Shown: positions 21,581-32,338 of the stretch, piece by piece
Layout of the letters: each line of letters opens with the position of its first letter
Numbering within the stretch: position 1 is the first letter of the stretch
Assembly: GCA_018287875.1 (NCBI GenBank)
Contig: JAGVVL010000022.1
Location: forward strand, 2,790,001 to 2,854,000
From: Nigrospora sphaerica
Taxonomy: Eukaryota > Ascomycota > Sordariomycetes > Amphisphaeriales > Apiosporaceae
Direction of reading: 5' to 3'
Length of the DNA stretch: 64,000 nucleotides
Program-made: the position numbers and the translations under genes
Notes under the pieces: generated by a model
Databases searched by the model: none
The model's input: only the letters and a program-made list of their open reading frames with translations
Told to the model about the DNA's origin: nothing

Positions 21581-22262
21581 TTACCCGTCGACTTCGCGCA
21601 GATGCTTGGGCCTCGGCGGCGGCGGCGGCCCGCCCTCCTCCTCGTACTCCTTTTCAAAGGTTTCCCACATGGCCCTGTCGCGGGCGAGGCGTTTGTGCAA
21701 CTGGACGCGGTGCTTGTACTGTTGCACGCGGGCGTCGGCATCGATCATGCTGCCCAGAATCATGCCCGACATTTGTATGTACCTGTAACGCGGGGTTCAG
21801 CAGCGGGCCTCTCTCTCTCTCCCTCTCTCTCTCTCCCTCTCTCTCTCTCCCTCTCTCTCTCTCCCTCTCTCTCTCTCCCTCTCTCTCTCTCCCTCTCTCT
21901 CTCTCCCTCTCTCTCTCTCCCTCTCTCTCTCTCTCCTCTCTCTCTCTCCCTCTCTCTCTCTCCCTCTCTCTCTCTCCCTCTCTCTCTCTCCCTCTCTCTC
22001 TCTCCCTCTCTCTCTCTCCCTCTCTCTCTCTCCCTCTCTCTCTCTCCCTCTCTCTCTCTCTCGTCTCGGCGGGGTTGTGGATATCAACTTACACCTTGAA
22101 CTGAATGGTCAGACTGCGGTAGACGGGCGAAAAGACGTAGCCGGCAGCGCCCAGCAGGGCCGTGGCAGCGCCCCATTTGATGGCCCCGATGGAGCCGCCA
22201 CGCACCGCTTCCCATTGGGCCTCGCGAGCCTCGTCGCTGTTGAGGGCGTCGTGGGCCTTCAT
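21581..22262 (-). CDS. Conserved small fungal membrane protein, function unknown
   Basis: Two minus-strand exons, 22262-22093 and 21782-21581, splice at GT|GTAAGT...TTACAG|G to give 123 residues. The N-terminal half has a KAHDALNSDEAREAQW helix, a glycine-containing hydrophobic segment (about residues 23-45) and the motif YRSLTIQFKVYIQMSG. A second hydrophobic stretch (about 58-70) precedes a charged helix with an Arg/Glu-rich region, and the tail is Pro-rich. I believe similar proteins exist in other Sordariomycetes but cannot name the family. Two short membrane helices and the small size hint at an organelle membrane; this is inference. The 310-nt intron is long for this genome and mostly simple repeat. 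Confidence 0.65.
21809..22062. repeat. Higher-order CT microsatellite (14-bp unit) inside an intron
   Basis: About 254 bases of CT repeat in which an extra C recurs every 14 bases (unit CCCTCTCTCTCTCT), with one disturbed unit near 21925-21937. It fills most of the intron of the minus-strand gene at 21581-22262. The transcript therefore carries a long GA-rich purine tract immediately before the 3' splice site. Confidence 0.95.
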
Positions 22263-23257
22263 CTCCTGATCCGCCGTGTCTACCCAGGGTCCGTGTGATG
22301 CCGGCGTGCTCCGGATGGCCGGCGAGGTAGTTAGATTCGAATAATCGGGCGCTGGGTCAGCGCGCCGTCTCGCTCAGGCTACGGAGCGGCGACGGGGCAA
22401 TTGGCTGATGATGGTCGATCCGGTCGTGCGGGGCAGCGGCGTTGCCGTCGTCGAAAACTCCCACATGCAATGGACCAGGTAAGTTGGTACCCGGACTGAC
22501 CGCCCGTTTTACTGGGTAGATACCTATGTAACCTAGGTAATGCACCGGCTCCGGCGGGCAAGTCGTAGTATGGGGTGGAGATTCGTGCTTTCCCGTACCT
22601 CTATCCAGCTTTACTGTGTCTGCCGGAAGGAGCGGATGCAAACGCGAGAACCCGGAAATGCAAGCGATTGGTGTCCGGCTCAAGTTGGCAAGTTCCCCAG
22701 TCGAGTACAGAAGTTATCAGCTCCGTCACTCGGCATGTAGGCAACATGCGCGGGAAGGGACATGGAATGGGCACGTAGGGTAAGAAAAGATGCAGGTCGT
22801 CAACTTGGGTACCATTTCCTGGCGTCATCGTGCGTGTGTGTGCACGCACGTGCTGGGTCAAATCCCGTGTGCCCCGCAGATCCCGGCGCGTCGCCCATGT
22901 CGCGTTTGTGCGTACGAGCAAAGGCCGAATAGGACAGACGGAAGAAGCTGTACGACCAAGCACAGACAGGTGTACACATGCCTACCTCTTTTAAACACAT
23001 ATTTTACTTGTAAAATACACACATACGCGCACACAGCCGACGTCTACCTACCGGTATGAACAAAATTTAATAAGTTGACTATGTATATAGAAAACATACG
23101 CCGAAGTCCTTCCATGGCTCCCATATTTTTACCAATCAGGTACGGTATATTTGTATACACCACACATCCCAACGCCATCCCATGCTCTATGCTGTTGCAT
23201 CCCCCCAACCCACCGCCATGACCGTGAAAAGAATGACAAGGAAGATAACATGATTGT
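22263..23257. other. Intergenic region
   Basis: About 1 kb between the starts of the small membrane-protein gene and the stop of the mitochondrial carrier gene. It is AT-richer at 22980-23160. No gene or RNA recognised. Confidence 0.5.
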
Positions 23258-24646
23258 CTAGGCCAGCAAGATGTCGTACCCGTCTTTCGTGATGCGCACC
23301 TCGTCGCCCCCCAGCCCGTACTTGCGCCGGACCAGCTCGAATATGATAAGACCGGCGCTCGTGCTGGGCACCTGCCGGATCGTGTTCCACCAGAACCCCC
23401 GGTAGAGCCAGCGCGGCACCTTTAGCCCTTCGGCCTTGGCCTCCGTCGCACACTGCACCCACGTGTCCCTGTAGGCGCGGTAGTACGCCCGCATCATTCT
23501 CCACCGGGGCCCGGGCCGACCGGGAGCCGCGGCGCTTCTGGCGGCCCGGAGCCGGTCCGCCTTGGCGTCCAACTCCTCGAGGTGGTCCCAGTGCTTGACC
23601 TGGATGTGGCCCAGCGGGTGGAGGATCACCTGCTGCCCAAACGACGCGCCTATGCCGGCGAGCAGCAGGAAGATGGGCTCGATGGCGTAGTGCGGCCGGA
23701 TGACGGTGGGCATGCCGCCGCGCTCCTCCTCGGTGCCTGCTTGCGCCGGGCCCGCGTGGCGCCCCCCAGGCCGCTTCTGGGCCAGCAGGTCCACAATGTC
23801 GCGGCTCAGGCCGCCGTAGTACCAGCGCACGAACGAGTAGTAGCCCTGGGCCTTGATGTACTCAAAGGTGCTGAAAAAGACGGCGCAGCCCATCGAGTCC
23901 TTGAGAAAACTCAGCCCCCAGCCGGCGAAGATGCCACGGAGGCCGATCTCGCGGAGCTTCTCGGCGCTGAAACGCCACATGCTCCGGGGCCGGCCCTTGC
24001 CGTCGGCCGGCATCAGATCCCGGTGGTCGTAGCGGGCCTGGATGGCGTCCAGCGGGGCGGCAATGACGGACTGCAGGGTGCCTGCCAGGAAGCCGGCCGA
24101 GAAGGTGTGGGCGGGCTCGGGCGGCGGATAGACGCGCTTCCGCGCGCGGGAGCTGTCCTCGTGGAGATGGCCGAGGATCTGCAGGTAGCTCGTGTACAGT
24201 ACGGCGCCCACCGTCACGTTGGCCATGAGGGGCGGCAGGACCTGCTGGGGGATCACGGCCCAGCCGTCTTGGCGGACGGCGCTGGTCAGGACGCCGGGCG
24301 TGGTGGAGCGGAGGATGGCCCAGGCCTGGTGCATGACGGCCGTCAGGCGGGACGAGGTGCCCTCCCGCGCGGCCTGGGCATAAAGGCGGGCCTCGGCCTG
24401 GTGCAGGGAGCGGGCATAGGCCAGGTAGTCGACACGGGTCCGGAAGAAGGCCTTGACGGGGGCGCGGAAATAGAAGGCCACGGCCTGGGCCGTCAGGGCA
24501 CGCACGCCGGCAGCCGAGGCGGCCGTGGCGGCGTTGTTCCGCGGCTCCTTTGCGGGCAAGGCGCCGCCGTCCGAGGGAAGGACGGGGCCAGGCGCGCCGC
24601 CATGGTCGGGGAACGAGATGATGGTATCATCGCGCCTGGATGTCAT
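23258..24646 (-). CDS. Divergent mitochondrial carrier family protein
   Basis: Single-exon gene of 462 residues. A carrier signature PLDAIQARY (near residue 193) and a degenerate second one, HPLGHIQVKHW (near 337), are visible, each followed by a second hydrophobic helix and a GIFAGWG or YRGFWWNTIR segment. This is the repeat pattern of SLC25 carriers, but it is degenerate, and the first repeat is hard to recognise. The protein is longer than canonical 300-residue carriers, with an N-terminal extension and an inserted charged loop near 355-385. It would sit in the mitochondrial inner or outer membrane; the substrate is unknown. The gene is divergent from the GFA-domain gene across 1.28 kb. 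Confidence 0.75.
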   Translation of the reverse strand: MTSRRDDTIISFPDHGGAPGPVLPSDGGALPAKEPRNNAATAASAAGVRALTAQAVAFYFRAPVKAFFRTRVDYLAYARSLHQAEARLYAQAAREGTSSRLTAVMHQAWAILRSTTPGVLTSAVRQDGWAVIPQQVLPPLMANVTVGAVLYTSYLQILGHLHEDSSRARKRVYPPPEPAHTFSAGFLAGTLQSVIAAPLDAIQARYDHRDLMPADGKGRPRSMWRFSAEKLREIGLRGIFAGWGLSFLKDSMGCAVFFSTFEYIKAQGYYSFVRWYYGGLSRDIVDLLAQKRPGGRHAGPAQAGTEEERGGMPTVIRPHYAIEPIFLLLAGIGASFGQQVILHPLGHIQVKHWDHLEELDAKADRLRAARSAAAPGRPGPRWRMMRAYYRAYRDTWVQCATEAKAEGLKVPRWLYRGFWWNTIRQVPSTSAGLIIFELVRRKYGLGGDEVRITKDGYDILLA

Positions 24647-25929
24647 GATCCCCGCGGTTCATTTTGGAGTCTCGGACGGACTCGCGGGGGGGGGGTTGGG
24701 CGCGACAGCGGGGAGCGGGTGTCGATGGAAGGAGAAGGGGATGCTAATGGTGAGATGAGATGGTGAGGCTGTTCGTCATTCGGCCAGGTCACACGTGGTA
24801 CCGACACTACTAACTAACCCAGACTGTCGCCATTTCAGATACCCCCAGTACTAGCGCGGCCGGAACTGGTATGAGCACGGGAGCACGGGCAGCGACAAAC
24901 CCCCCAAGCACCAGCTGGCGAAAGCGGACTTGCCAGCTGTCGCGGCATCCAGCCTGTGTGTGTGGTGCAAACAGACTTGCTTGCAGTCAGGTCACCACAC
25001 ATCACAGCAGCATTCGTTCATTGCACACGACTAATGGCTCAATTCGTCGACCACGTGTGTGAGCAAGGGAACATCCGAAGGGCAGGTCCATCCATCCCAT
25101 GCCGTCATTTCGTGCATACCCGACAACTTAAAGTAGTTGTACACACTTTTAGCTGCTGCAGCCTCCCCCACGCCCACACCTAGGGGGCGGAGCTGACCTC
25201 CGGTGAATGACATAATATCGGCGATGCTCCATCATGATGGTCCTTCAGGACCAACACGACGGGTCTCACTGGGACCCTTCCGGAGCATCACCACCACCAC
25301 ACACGAACCACCCACGCGAGCCGCGCCCGCCCAGACGTCATCAAGTTATCCAACATGTTACGAGCCCCCCTTAAACATGTACGGGTCCCGTACTATTAGA
25401 CATGCTTCGTAGAGGTAGAGCATGTAAACGTAGCGCGGGTACTTTGTCTAGGCGACTGGGTATTCCCGCCCTCCCCTCCCCGTGCCTGGAGCCTCAAATC
25501 GCGACGACGACTCGCTGGAAAGCGGCCCCGATCCGACGGGTCACTTTTGCTTTTGCCCGCGCCTGAGGCCCCATTCGGTAGTCCGAAAGTCTTTTTTTTT
25601 TTTTTTGACAAATGTATTACACGTGCATGTGTCCCCCCGTACGACGGCTGCAGCAACGTGCCCGTCCGTCTGCATGGCACACTCGCCCGCGGATCAGAAA
25701 CACGGGCCCGTCATCGTATTTGCACGGATGTCCCAGTAGAGTAAGTATGCAAGGAGGAAGGTAGGAAGGTACTTGTATACCCATCGGGATACTTCCGGCA
25801 GGCAGTACTTAAGGGCGTGATGGAGCCGCTTCCCCTCGAGAACCGCTCTCTGCCTGTCAAACGGAGGCACGACCGGTAGGACAGAACCCAAGGTACGTTA
25901 CATATACCGCCACGCAGACAAAGGCATCC
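24647..25929. other. Intergenic region between divergent genes
   Basis: No gene supported over about 1.28 kb. The main feature is a nested inverted repeat at 25220-25292, listed separately. A T-run lies at about 25593-25606. Confidence 0.5.
25220..25292. repeat. Cloverleaf-like nested inverted repeat
   Basis: Outer arms GATGCTCC (25223-25230) and GGAGCATC (25282-25289) are perfect complements and extend by two more pairs after one mismatch. Inside lie two separate hairpins: GGTCCT/AGGACC (25239-25244 with 25247-25252) and GGGTC/GACCC (25261-25265 with 25273-25277, plus a wobble pair). A 10-bp palindrome, CATCATGATG, sits at 25230-25239. The whole element is 73 bases and folds as a three-way junction on either strand. 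It could be a structured RNA, a regulatory site or a mobile-element remnant. It lacks tRNA A and B boxes. Confidence 0.6.
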
Positions 25930-26926
25930 ATGCTCGGGACGAAAAGCGCCAGAGCTGTGTCTGCTCAACTTCCCATACGCCACCTCTTATTCTCCTTGCC
26001 GCCCAAAGCCCCGGCCGCGAGCCCATCTCTGCTCCGTCCCCGCCACCCCGCGGCCTTTCCGCCTCGTCGCCGCGGCTTCACCACCACCTCGCCCACCATG
26101 TCTTCCGACTCGGCCCCCATGAAGCACAAGCGGGAAGATCCCGGCCAGACCACGTCGGCCGACCTGGAGCCACACGAGATGGCGAGCGAGGATTCCAAAA
26201 TGGAGGACCCTTACTACCCCAAGGGCATCCAGCACGAGAGCCGGGGCATGCATGACACCACCACCACCCACGAGGACGAGGAGGCCCTCAAGCGCCGCGC
26301 CGGCCACGAGTGGCGCGACCAGCCCCCCTACCGCACCGAGAGTGACAACTACACCTTCAACAAAGTCCACGAGGCCCAGTGCAACTGCGGCCGCATCAAG
26401 TACTGGCTGAGCGAAGAGAAGCCCCTGGCTTCCAAGTACTGCCACTGCACCGACTGCCAGAGCCTCCATGGTACGTGAACCCTACCTCCCGCCCGTCCGC
26501 GCGTCGTGCCCTTGCTGAACGGGGTCCTGCGCCAGGTGCGCCTTTCCAATGGGCCGCCGTTTTCAAAAAAGAGCATCTCCATTTCGAGAACGGCGCCAAG
26601 GGCCTGGCTTTCTACCACTCCCAGAAGAAGCACACCCACCATGACCTACCTTGCAAGGTCAGCTGTGCCTACTGCCATGCCCCTATCATGGACGAGGGCC
26701 GCAACATGGTCATAATGTTCCCCGCCATCATCAAGTTCAAGAACAAAGAGGCAAAGAAGGCCTTCGAGCCCACGTGAGTCCCGTGCCCCCGGCCTCCGCT
26801 ACACAATCCTGACCATGGCCCAGCATGCACATCTTCTACTCAAGACGCTGCCTCGACATCATCGACGGCAAGCCGAAATGGGACCAGCTCGACGAAAGCA
26901 GCGACTTGATTGGCGAAACCGACTGA
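25930..26926 (+). CDS. GFA/CENP-V-domain protein (glutathione-dependent formaldehyde-activating family)
   Basis: Three exons: 25930-26470, 26536-26773 and 26824-26926 (donors GTACGT and GTGAGT), encoding 293 residues. The zinc-binding cysteines of the GFA fold are visible as CNCG (near residue 150), CHCTDC (near 174) and CAYCH (near 227), followed by a NMVIMFP strand. The family includes glutathione-dependent formaldehyde-activating enzyme and CENP-V. The exact role here is unknown. Residues 1-57 are Arg/Pro/Ala-rich and end in RRRGFTTTSPTM, so translation from 25930 may yield a mitochondrial form and from the ATG at 26098 a cytosolic form. It is convergent with ORC2, with stops only 86 bp apart. 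Confidence 0.82.
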
Positions 26927-27012
26927 AGGCCAGTTGAATCCGGCCACACACAAATGTGGAGGTGCCCAACGACGGCAAACGTTCCTCTGTCTTGTCCTTC
27001 GGGAGCAGCACG

Positions 27013-28959
27013 TTAGGACATGAGATCCTCAAGAATCGCCTCCAGCTCCTCTCTCCGAAATGGAACACTCAAGAGTTCGGTGCCCAACACGTCTTTGCGA
27101 CTGGTAATCATCTGGTGGTCGTGGAATCTGGAGGCCTTTCGTCAGCGCCAGCCAGGCGGGAGCGGGGGAAATGGAAGCAACACCGATGTGGTAACTTACT
27201 CTTTGAGCAATGTTCGGAAAGCCATTTCCGAACTGCAAATAAATTCCTCCACTGCCTTGTTGTACAGTATGCGGTATTCAATGCCAGGATTCTCACCTGC
27301 CACGACGCCCCCGTCATCCATTGCCACCAGTACCTCGCTCACAAGTAGACGGAACAGATTCTTGGCGTTCTCGGGCAGACTGCGGAGAACGTAGGTAACT
27401 CCTTCTTTTCCGCCTATGCGTCTCGCCCTCCGGCCAAGCAGCTCATGTACCTCGTCTACAACATCGATCTCGGCCGTAAATGGGGCAAACGTGGTACAGT
27501 CGTGAAAGACAAAATTGAAAGCCGACCGCAGCCCACTGTCCCAGAGCAGAGAGAAATCGGGCGTATCAGCCGAACAGATGAGCCGTACCCGCGGGTGGGC
27601 GGCCAGCTGGGACAGAATAGCCTGCATGCCCGCCTTCCGAAGAGGAACAGCATCGATAGAGTTGATGACTATGGTGATGTCGATATGATGTGAAGACAGG
27701 AGCGCCCTCACATGGTCCAATGTGGCCGAGGGGTTTCCTGCAGGAAGGCGGTACGTAGGGTCCACAGCGGCAGTGACGGTGCCGAGAATCTCGCGGATGG
27801 AGTTGTTTCGGACGTATCCATTGATAACGAGGATCTTGTTGGCTTGCGGCTCGGCTGTGTGTTTGTACACGTACTTGGCGAATTCATGAAGGAGTCGTCT
27901 TTTGGAGCCGTAGCCGTAGAGACATATGCTGAAGCCCTCGATCAGCTCAAACGACCATTGCGGGAACGACTCGGCATGCCACGACTGCAGGAACTCGAGG
28001 TCTTCAGCGTGAGGGTCCCGATAGCCGTGTACCGTGGAGAAGTACTCGTCGTGTGTGAGCAGTTGTAGGGAGGCCAGGGTGTTGCTGGACGTTTTGGTCG
28101 CACCGGCGCGGTTCTGGGCGAAGTAGAGCTCATGGGCCGGGAGGTCTCTAGGAGGCGTGGGTGATTTCTTGCGTGCCCGCGTCGACGCCCCCTTCTTTTG
28201 GCTCCCACGGGCTTTCTTTGACGGTGTCACGGCTGGGTTTGTGTTGGCCCCGGCCTCGGCATCGTGGGCCTCCTCTCCTTCGCCCAGCTCGTCCGCATCC
28301 TCATCCTCGCTGGATTCAAAAATCTGGCGGGCGATCTCGTCGTCCTCTTCATCATCTTCACTGGCGTTGCCGGTCACCGCACGCTCGATGAGCGCCCTGG
28401 CGCTCTTTTTGCGAGCCGAGCGGTCATTTCTGCGCCACTGGGGAGTCTCCCCGTCCGCCACCCTCCGTGGCCCTGTGGGGGTGACAGCGGTGCTGAGTTT
28501 TTCTTTCCGGCCGCCAGGCGTTGTCTTGGGCCCACCGCTGCGCATCACAGCGGATTCCACAAGGCGCATGGCCTTTCTATTGCGTCTTGGCGTCGTGGAG
28601 CCGCCGTGGCCATCCTGTGAGCCAGAATCTTCATCCTGCTCTTCCCCCAGCTCGTCTTCATCCTCGGTGCCCGCTGCTCGCTTCGCGGCGGATGTCTTCT
28701 TGGTGCGTCCTTGGTCGTCGCTGCCGTCATCGGCATCGTTGTCAGTGGGGACATCATAGATCGACTTCTGTTCCTTTCGCGCGCCATCGTGCGGCTGGTT
28801 TTGTGCGGCAGTGGTGTGGCTGCCGCGAAGTCTTTTGGCTGGTGATACAGGGAGGGGTGCTTCGGGTTCATGGCGAGCGGCAGCTCTCTTCCGCGCAGAG
28901 ACTCTCGTGGCGGGCGCAGCGGTGCTGGCCTCCGAGTCCACGGCCTTGCGTCGGGGCAT
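27013..28959 (-). CDS. orc2: Origin recognition complex subunit 2
   Basis: Two minus-strand exons, 28959-27200 and 27127-27013 (GTAAGT...CCAG), encode 624 residues. The first 270 are a basic and acidic disordered region with many Lys/Arg clusters and acidic runs, as usual for fungal Orc2. The conserved domain follows: HDEYFSTVHGYRDPH, QWSFELIEGFSICLYGYGSKR (a degenerate P-loop-like region) and LVINGYVRNNSIREIL, then HIDITIVINSIDAVPL. The last exon supplies the short C-terminal FHDHQMITSRKDVLGTELL segment. The protein is a nuclear subunit of the six-protein ORC that marks replication origins. Confidence 0.93.
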
Positions 28960-29628
28960 GATTAAGTTGGCCAGGTCTGCCGGAAGGGTTCGCTAGGGAG
29001 TTACAGCTGTGGTGGAACGCGCTGTCATGGCCGGCGACAGCGACAGGATGCACAAGGAGAGTCTCTAATCGACCACGAGCTTTGGGCCTCGGGGGCGAGA
29101 CAGTTGTACGGGGCCTTGTTCCTTGTTTCTAGGCAAGCGATTCGGAGCTTCCCACGGGCCGGGTCAGATCGAGGAAGCTCCGGTGCATGGGTGTATACTA
29201 GTACTCACTCACTAGGTGACCCAAGTACCTGTGGACGTGTTCAGCTTCGTGCATGACCCATTAGAATTAGAGATGGGAATTGGAAATCGCGTCAGCGCGT
29301 CGGGCGCGTCCGTGGCAGCAGGCAAGTGCGGTGGGTCCGAATCCACTTTCCATGTGCGCTTGGCCTCCCCCGGTACCTTCCAACTTGGCGGGCTTATCTA
29401 ATACAAGCTTGTTCGGCCTGCATTCACCGGGCCGGCCTTGCATCTTCGGATCTCTACCCGGACGTTACGGTGAAAAGGCTGTTGGTTCGTACGCCTACGT
29501 GTGGCCCCCCCCTCTCTCTCTGACTCTCTCAGTACAATCAATACCAGCGACCTGACCGTTGACTTTCTCATAGCCCGGGCTGCCCCAGTAAGACTTCAGG
29601 GGAGCGCAGCTCCGCCACCAGGGCCGAC
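28960..29628. promoter_or_regulatory. Divergent promoter region, orc2 / gep4
   Basis: A 669-bp gap between divergent start codons. No specific factor site assigned. Confidence 0.4.
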
Positions 29629-30397
29629 ATGAATCTAAATCTCTCGGGGGCTCTTAATGCATTCAAGCTGCTGGCAAAGCCGTCGTTGTGTCTTCCCCAC
29701 GCCACCGTTCCCACCTTCAATGACCTCCCCGTCCCTTTGGAGAAGGCCTTCGAAGGGCAGGGACGCAAGGTAGAAATCCGGGCTGTGGTCCTGGACAAGG
29801 ACGACTGCTTCGCCTATCCCGAGACCAATGAGATACACCCCCCGTATGCTGTGAGTTGCCATCCGGCACAGACTGGTCGCCGGGGAAGTGGCATCGTGAA
29901 CTGACGGCAGAGTCGGAGCAGACACGGTTCCGTCAGCTGCAGGAGGAGTACCCGGGCCGCCGGCTGCTGATCGTGTCCAACACGGCGGGCGCTACCAGCC
30001 ACGACAAGAACGGCGAGCTGGCGATCGAGCTGGAACGTACCACGGGCATCACGGTGCTCGCTCATCGAACCAAGAAGCCCGGATGCCAGGCCGAAATTAT
30101 GGCCTACTTCAAGAAGCACCCCGAGGCCGGGGTAACCCACCCCGCCCAAATCGCCGTTGTGGGGGATCGCCTCATGACTGACATGATGCTGGCCAATACG
30201 ATGGGCAGCTGGGGTGTTTGGGTCAAGAACGGCGTGGCCCCTTGGGACCGCAAGAGCTTGGTATGGCCATTTCTGTTTTCGAACCGCTTCCTGCCGCGCT
30301 GACCCGCCTCCAGTTCGCACGGTGGGAACATCGCCTGGCCCCTTTTCTGCTGGCGCGTGGTTTCAAGCCGAAGGACCCCCAAAGTCCGTTCGAGTAA
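29629..30397 (+). CDS. gep4: Mitochondrial phosphatidylglycerophosphatase Gep4
   Basis: Three phase-0 exons: 29629-29850, 29913-30260 and 30314-30397 (donors GTGAGT and GTATGG), giving 217 residues. The N-terminal MNLNLSGALNAFKLL and the HAD motif I VVLDKDD match fungal Gep4, which dephosphorylates phosphatidylglycerophosphate in cardiolipin synthesis on the matrix side of the inner membrane. Motif II (LLIVSNTAG) and motif III with IAVVGDRLMTDM follow. The second acceptor is the unusual CAGAG before TCG, chosen because it keeps the frame. The C-terminal EHRLAPFLLARGF is family-like. No length anomaly. Confidence 0.92.
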
Positions 30398-31453
30398 ATT
30401 TGGCTGGCTAGAGTCACCACTCGGGCTTGCCAGCGGCTACCCTAGGTCCATCATTGTTTGTACCCCCCCTGTCCCTCTCTGGAGTGGCTGGTAAGGGGGG
30501 TTTGTCTGTAGTATGGATTAGCAAGTGTTGATGTCTGCAGGTGTAAGCTCGGCTACACGACACCTGCTGGGTGTGCGTGCCTTTGGACGCCCCTTTCCTG
30601 GCAGTAAACCATGTGAATGGGGAACAATGTGAGGGGCCGGGCAATGATGCAACTTCCATCAGCTGCTCAGTCACCCCCTCCGTCTCTCTACCGAGTCGAT
30701 GATTCAGAGGCAAGAATGATGACGGGCATCCGCCCCATAAAATACCACATACAAGTAGCGGCATGTAAGCTGTTCAGTTCATTGACTTGAGATGCCATGC
30801 GCCTGTCGTGATTCATCTCAGGTCAAGCTAGAGTCAGGACGACGTCTATTCGGTCCAGCCCTGCCCACAGACGTCGCCGAGATGTGACTGAGAATGAGGC
30901 AGGTCCCCATTCACGGGTCCTCAGGGTCAGGCCCCCCAAATCTATTTCAGTCACGCCTTCTCGCCGCGCCTGGGCTTTCCTGTTGCCTCATCCATCTCCG
31001 GCTGCAAGCCAAATTGGTGCTCTCCCTAGCAGCATCTCACAGCCGATACCCTCCGCACACTGCCCTTGGTTGCAAGTTACACATGAAGTCTGTCAGCTTC
31101 AAAGCACATCCTCCCCGTCCCCCTGGACAATCGTCTTGTTTGTTCACCCTGTTCCCCACCACCTGGGCTCAGCATTGCACCAACTTGTCCGCAGCTCTAC
31201 TGCTGCCCCTACGTTTATTTGTTGGCCGTTCTTGCCTGCTGGTCCCTCGTTCATCTTCAGTCGCCAGGGAGTCAACGCAAGTCTCAGTGCAGTTGGTGGT
31301 TTTCCTGACTAACCACCAAGGAGCGAGATCTAGTGTCAGTGCTGAGGTGAACCCCTTTTCCCCAAGTCCGCCCAACGCCGCTGGCCCTGCTCCTTAGCAG
31401 CAGCGCCGAGTCGACTTGCTTGCTGCACACAAAGAACACGGAGGGTCGAAGAG
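30398..31453. other. Intergenic region
   Basis: About 1 kb, pyrimidine-rich towards its 3' end. Two long overlapping frames at 30884-31397 have no domain and look spurious. Probably promoter and leader of the Myb-like gene. Confidence 0.45.
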
Positions 31454-32338
31454 ATGGGGGGAAGAGTGTGGTCCGTTGCGGAGGAGAGATACTTCTGGCG
31501 TACAGCCATGTCTTTCTCTCCCAAGCGCGTCGGCATCGACCGCAGCAAGCCTGAAATGTCCTGGCCCCAACTTGCTACGCAAATGCAAGGCGCCATGGGT
31601 GGCGAAGCCCGCCGACAGTACACAGAAACCATGATGTGTAAGTAGGGACATGGCTTGCCCGGGGAGGTTCCGTTCCGCCCGGTCCCGTCGTCCACCATGT
31701 GAAGGCGTCGCTTATTGACGTGGCATCCAGTCGAGCACTACTTTCAGAACATTGAGAGCCAGCGCGTTTCTCCCAATGCGGTGCTCTTTGTCTACGAGTA
31801 CAACATGAAAAAGGGTCAAGGCCACGCTGCCGTTGAGGGCAAATCCTACCACGAGCCCCGTGGCTCCCCATCCCCAGCTCCCCGTGTCCCGATGCCGCCA
31901 TCCAAGCCTACTGGGACCCAGAAGACGGAGACGGATCTGGAGGCAGAGACAGACGACGTGCTGTCCTCGGGCACCCCCAGCCTCGGTTCCCGCTGTCCCG
32001 GCTCCCGGACCCTTGGCGGCCACCGTAGGCTTCACAGTTACCATCCTTATGCGCGTACCCCGGCTCCGTCTTCCTCATCCCCCGCCCGTTCTGGCGGCCC
32101 CCGCTCCACCGGCCCACTGACGGTGAGACGCCTTCCATATGCACCCGACAGGGACTCGCAACACACGATGCGCATGCCTTCTCCTCCGTCTCGGCAGCCG
32201 CCGATGAACACGCCCGCGCAACCAACCGCTTCTCTGGAGTATAGCGGGGGTGAAACTTCAGGCCCTGACGAGGGAGAGTTTTCCGGGTACGGCGGAGGCG
32301 AGACTTCGGACAGCGACGAGGGCGAATCGCTCAGATAG
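31454..32338 (+). CDS. Myb/SANT-like domain protein
   Basis: Two exons, 31454-31637 and 31731-32338 (T|GTAAGT...CCAG|TC), encode 263 residues. The splice makes a continuous helix-rich segment, residues about 5-80: W..AEERYFWRTAM...KRVGID...SWPQLATQM then ARRQYTETMMFEHYFQNIES. This resembles the short SANT/Myb-type unit seen in many poorly characterised Sordariomycete proteins. The remaining 180 residues are Ser/Pro/Arg-rich and look disordered, ending in Gly/Glu/Asp-rich repeats. DNA binding is plausible but unproved. An ATG at 31508 would remove part of the first helix, so I prefer 31454. An earlier 5' exon cannot be excluded. Confidence 0.6.

Noticed and set aside
23582..24766. Plus-strand frame of 394 codons opposite the carrier gene
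   Set aside because: Arg/Gly/Val-rich antisense shadow with no domain. The minus-strand product has carrier signatures.
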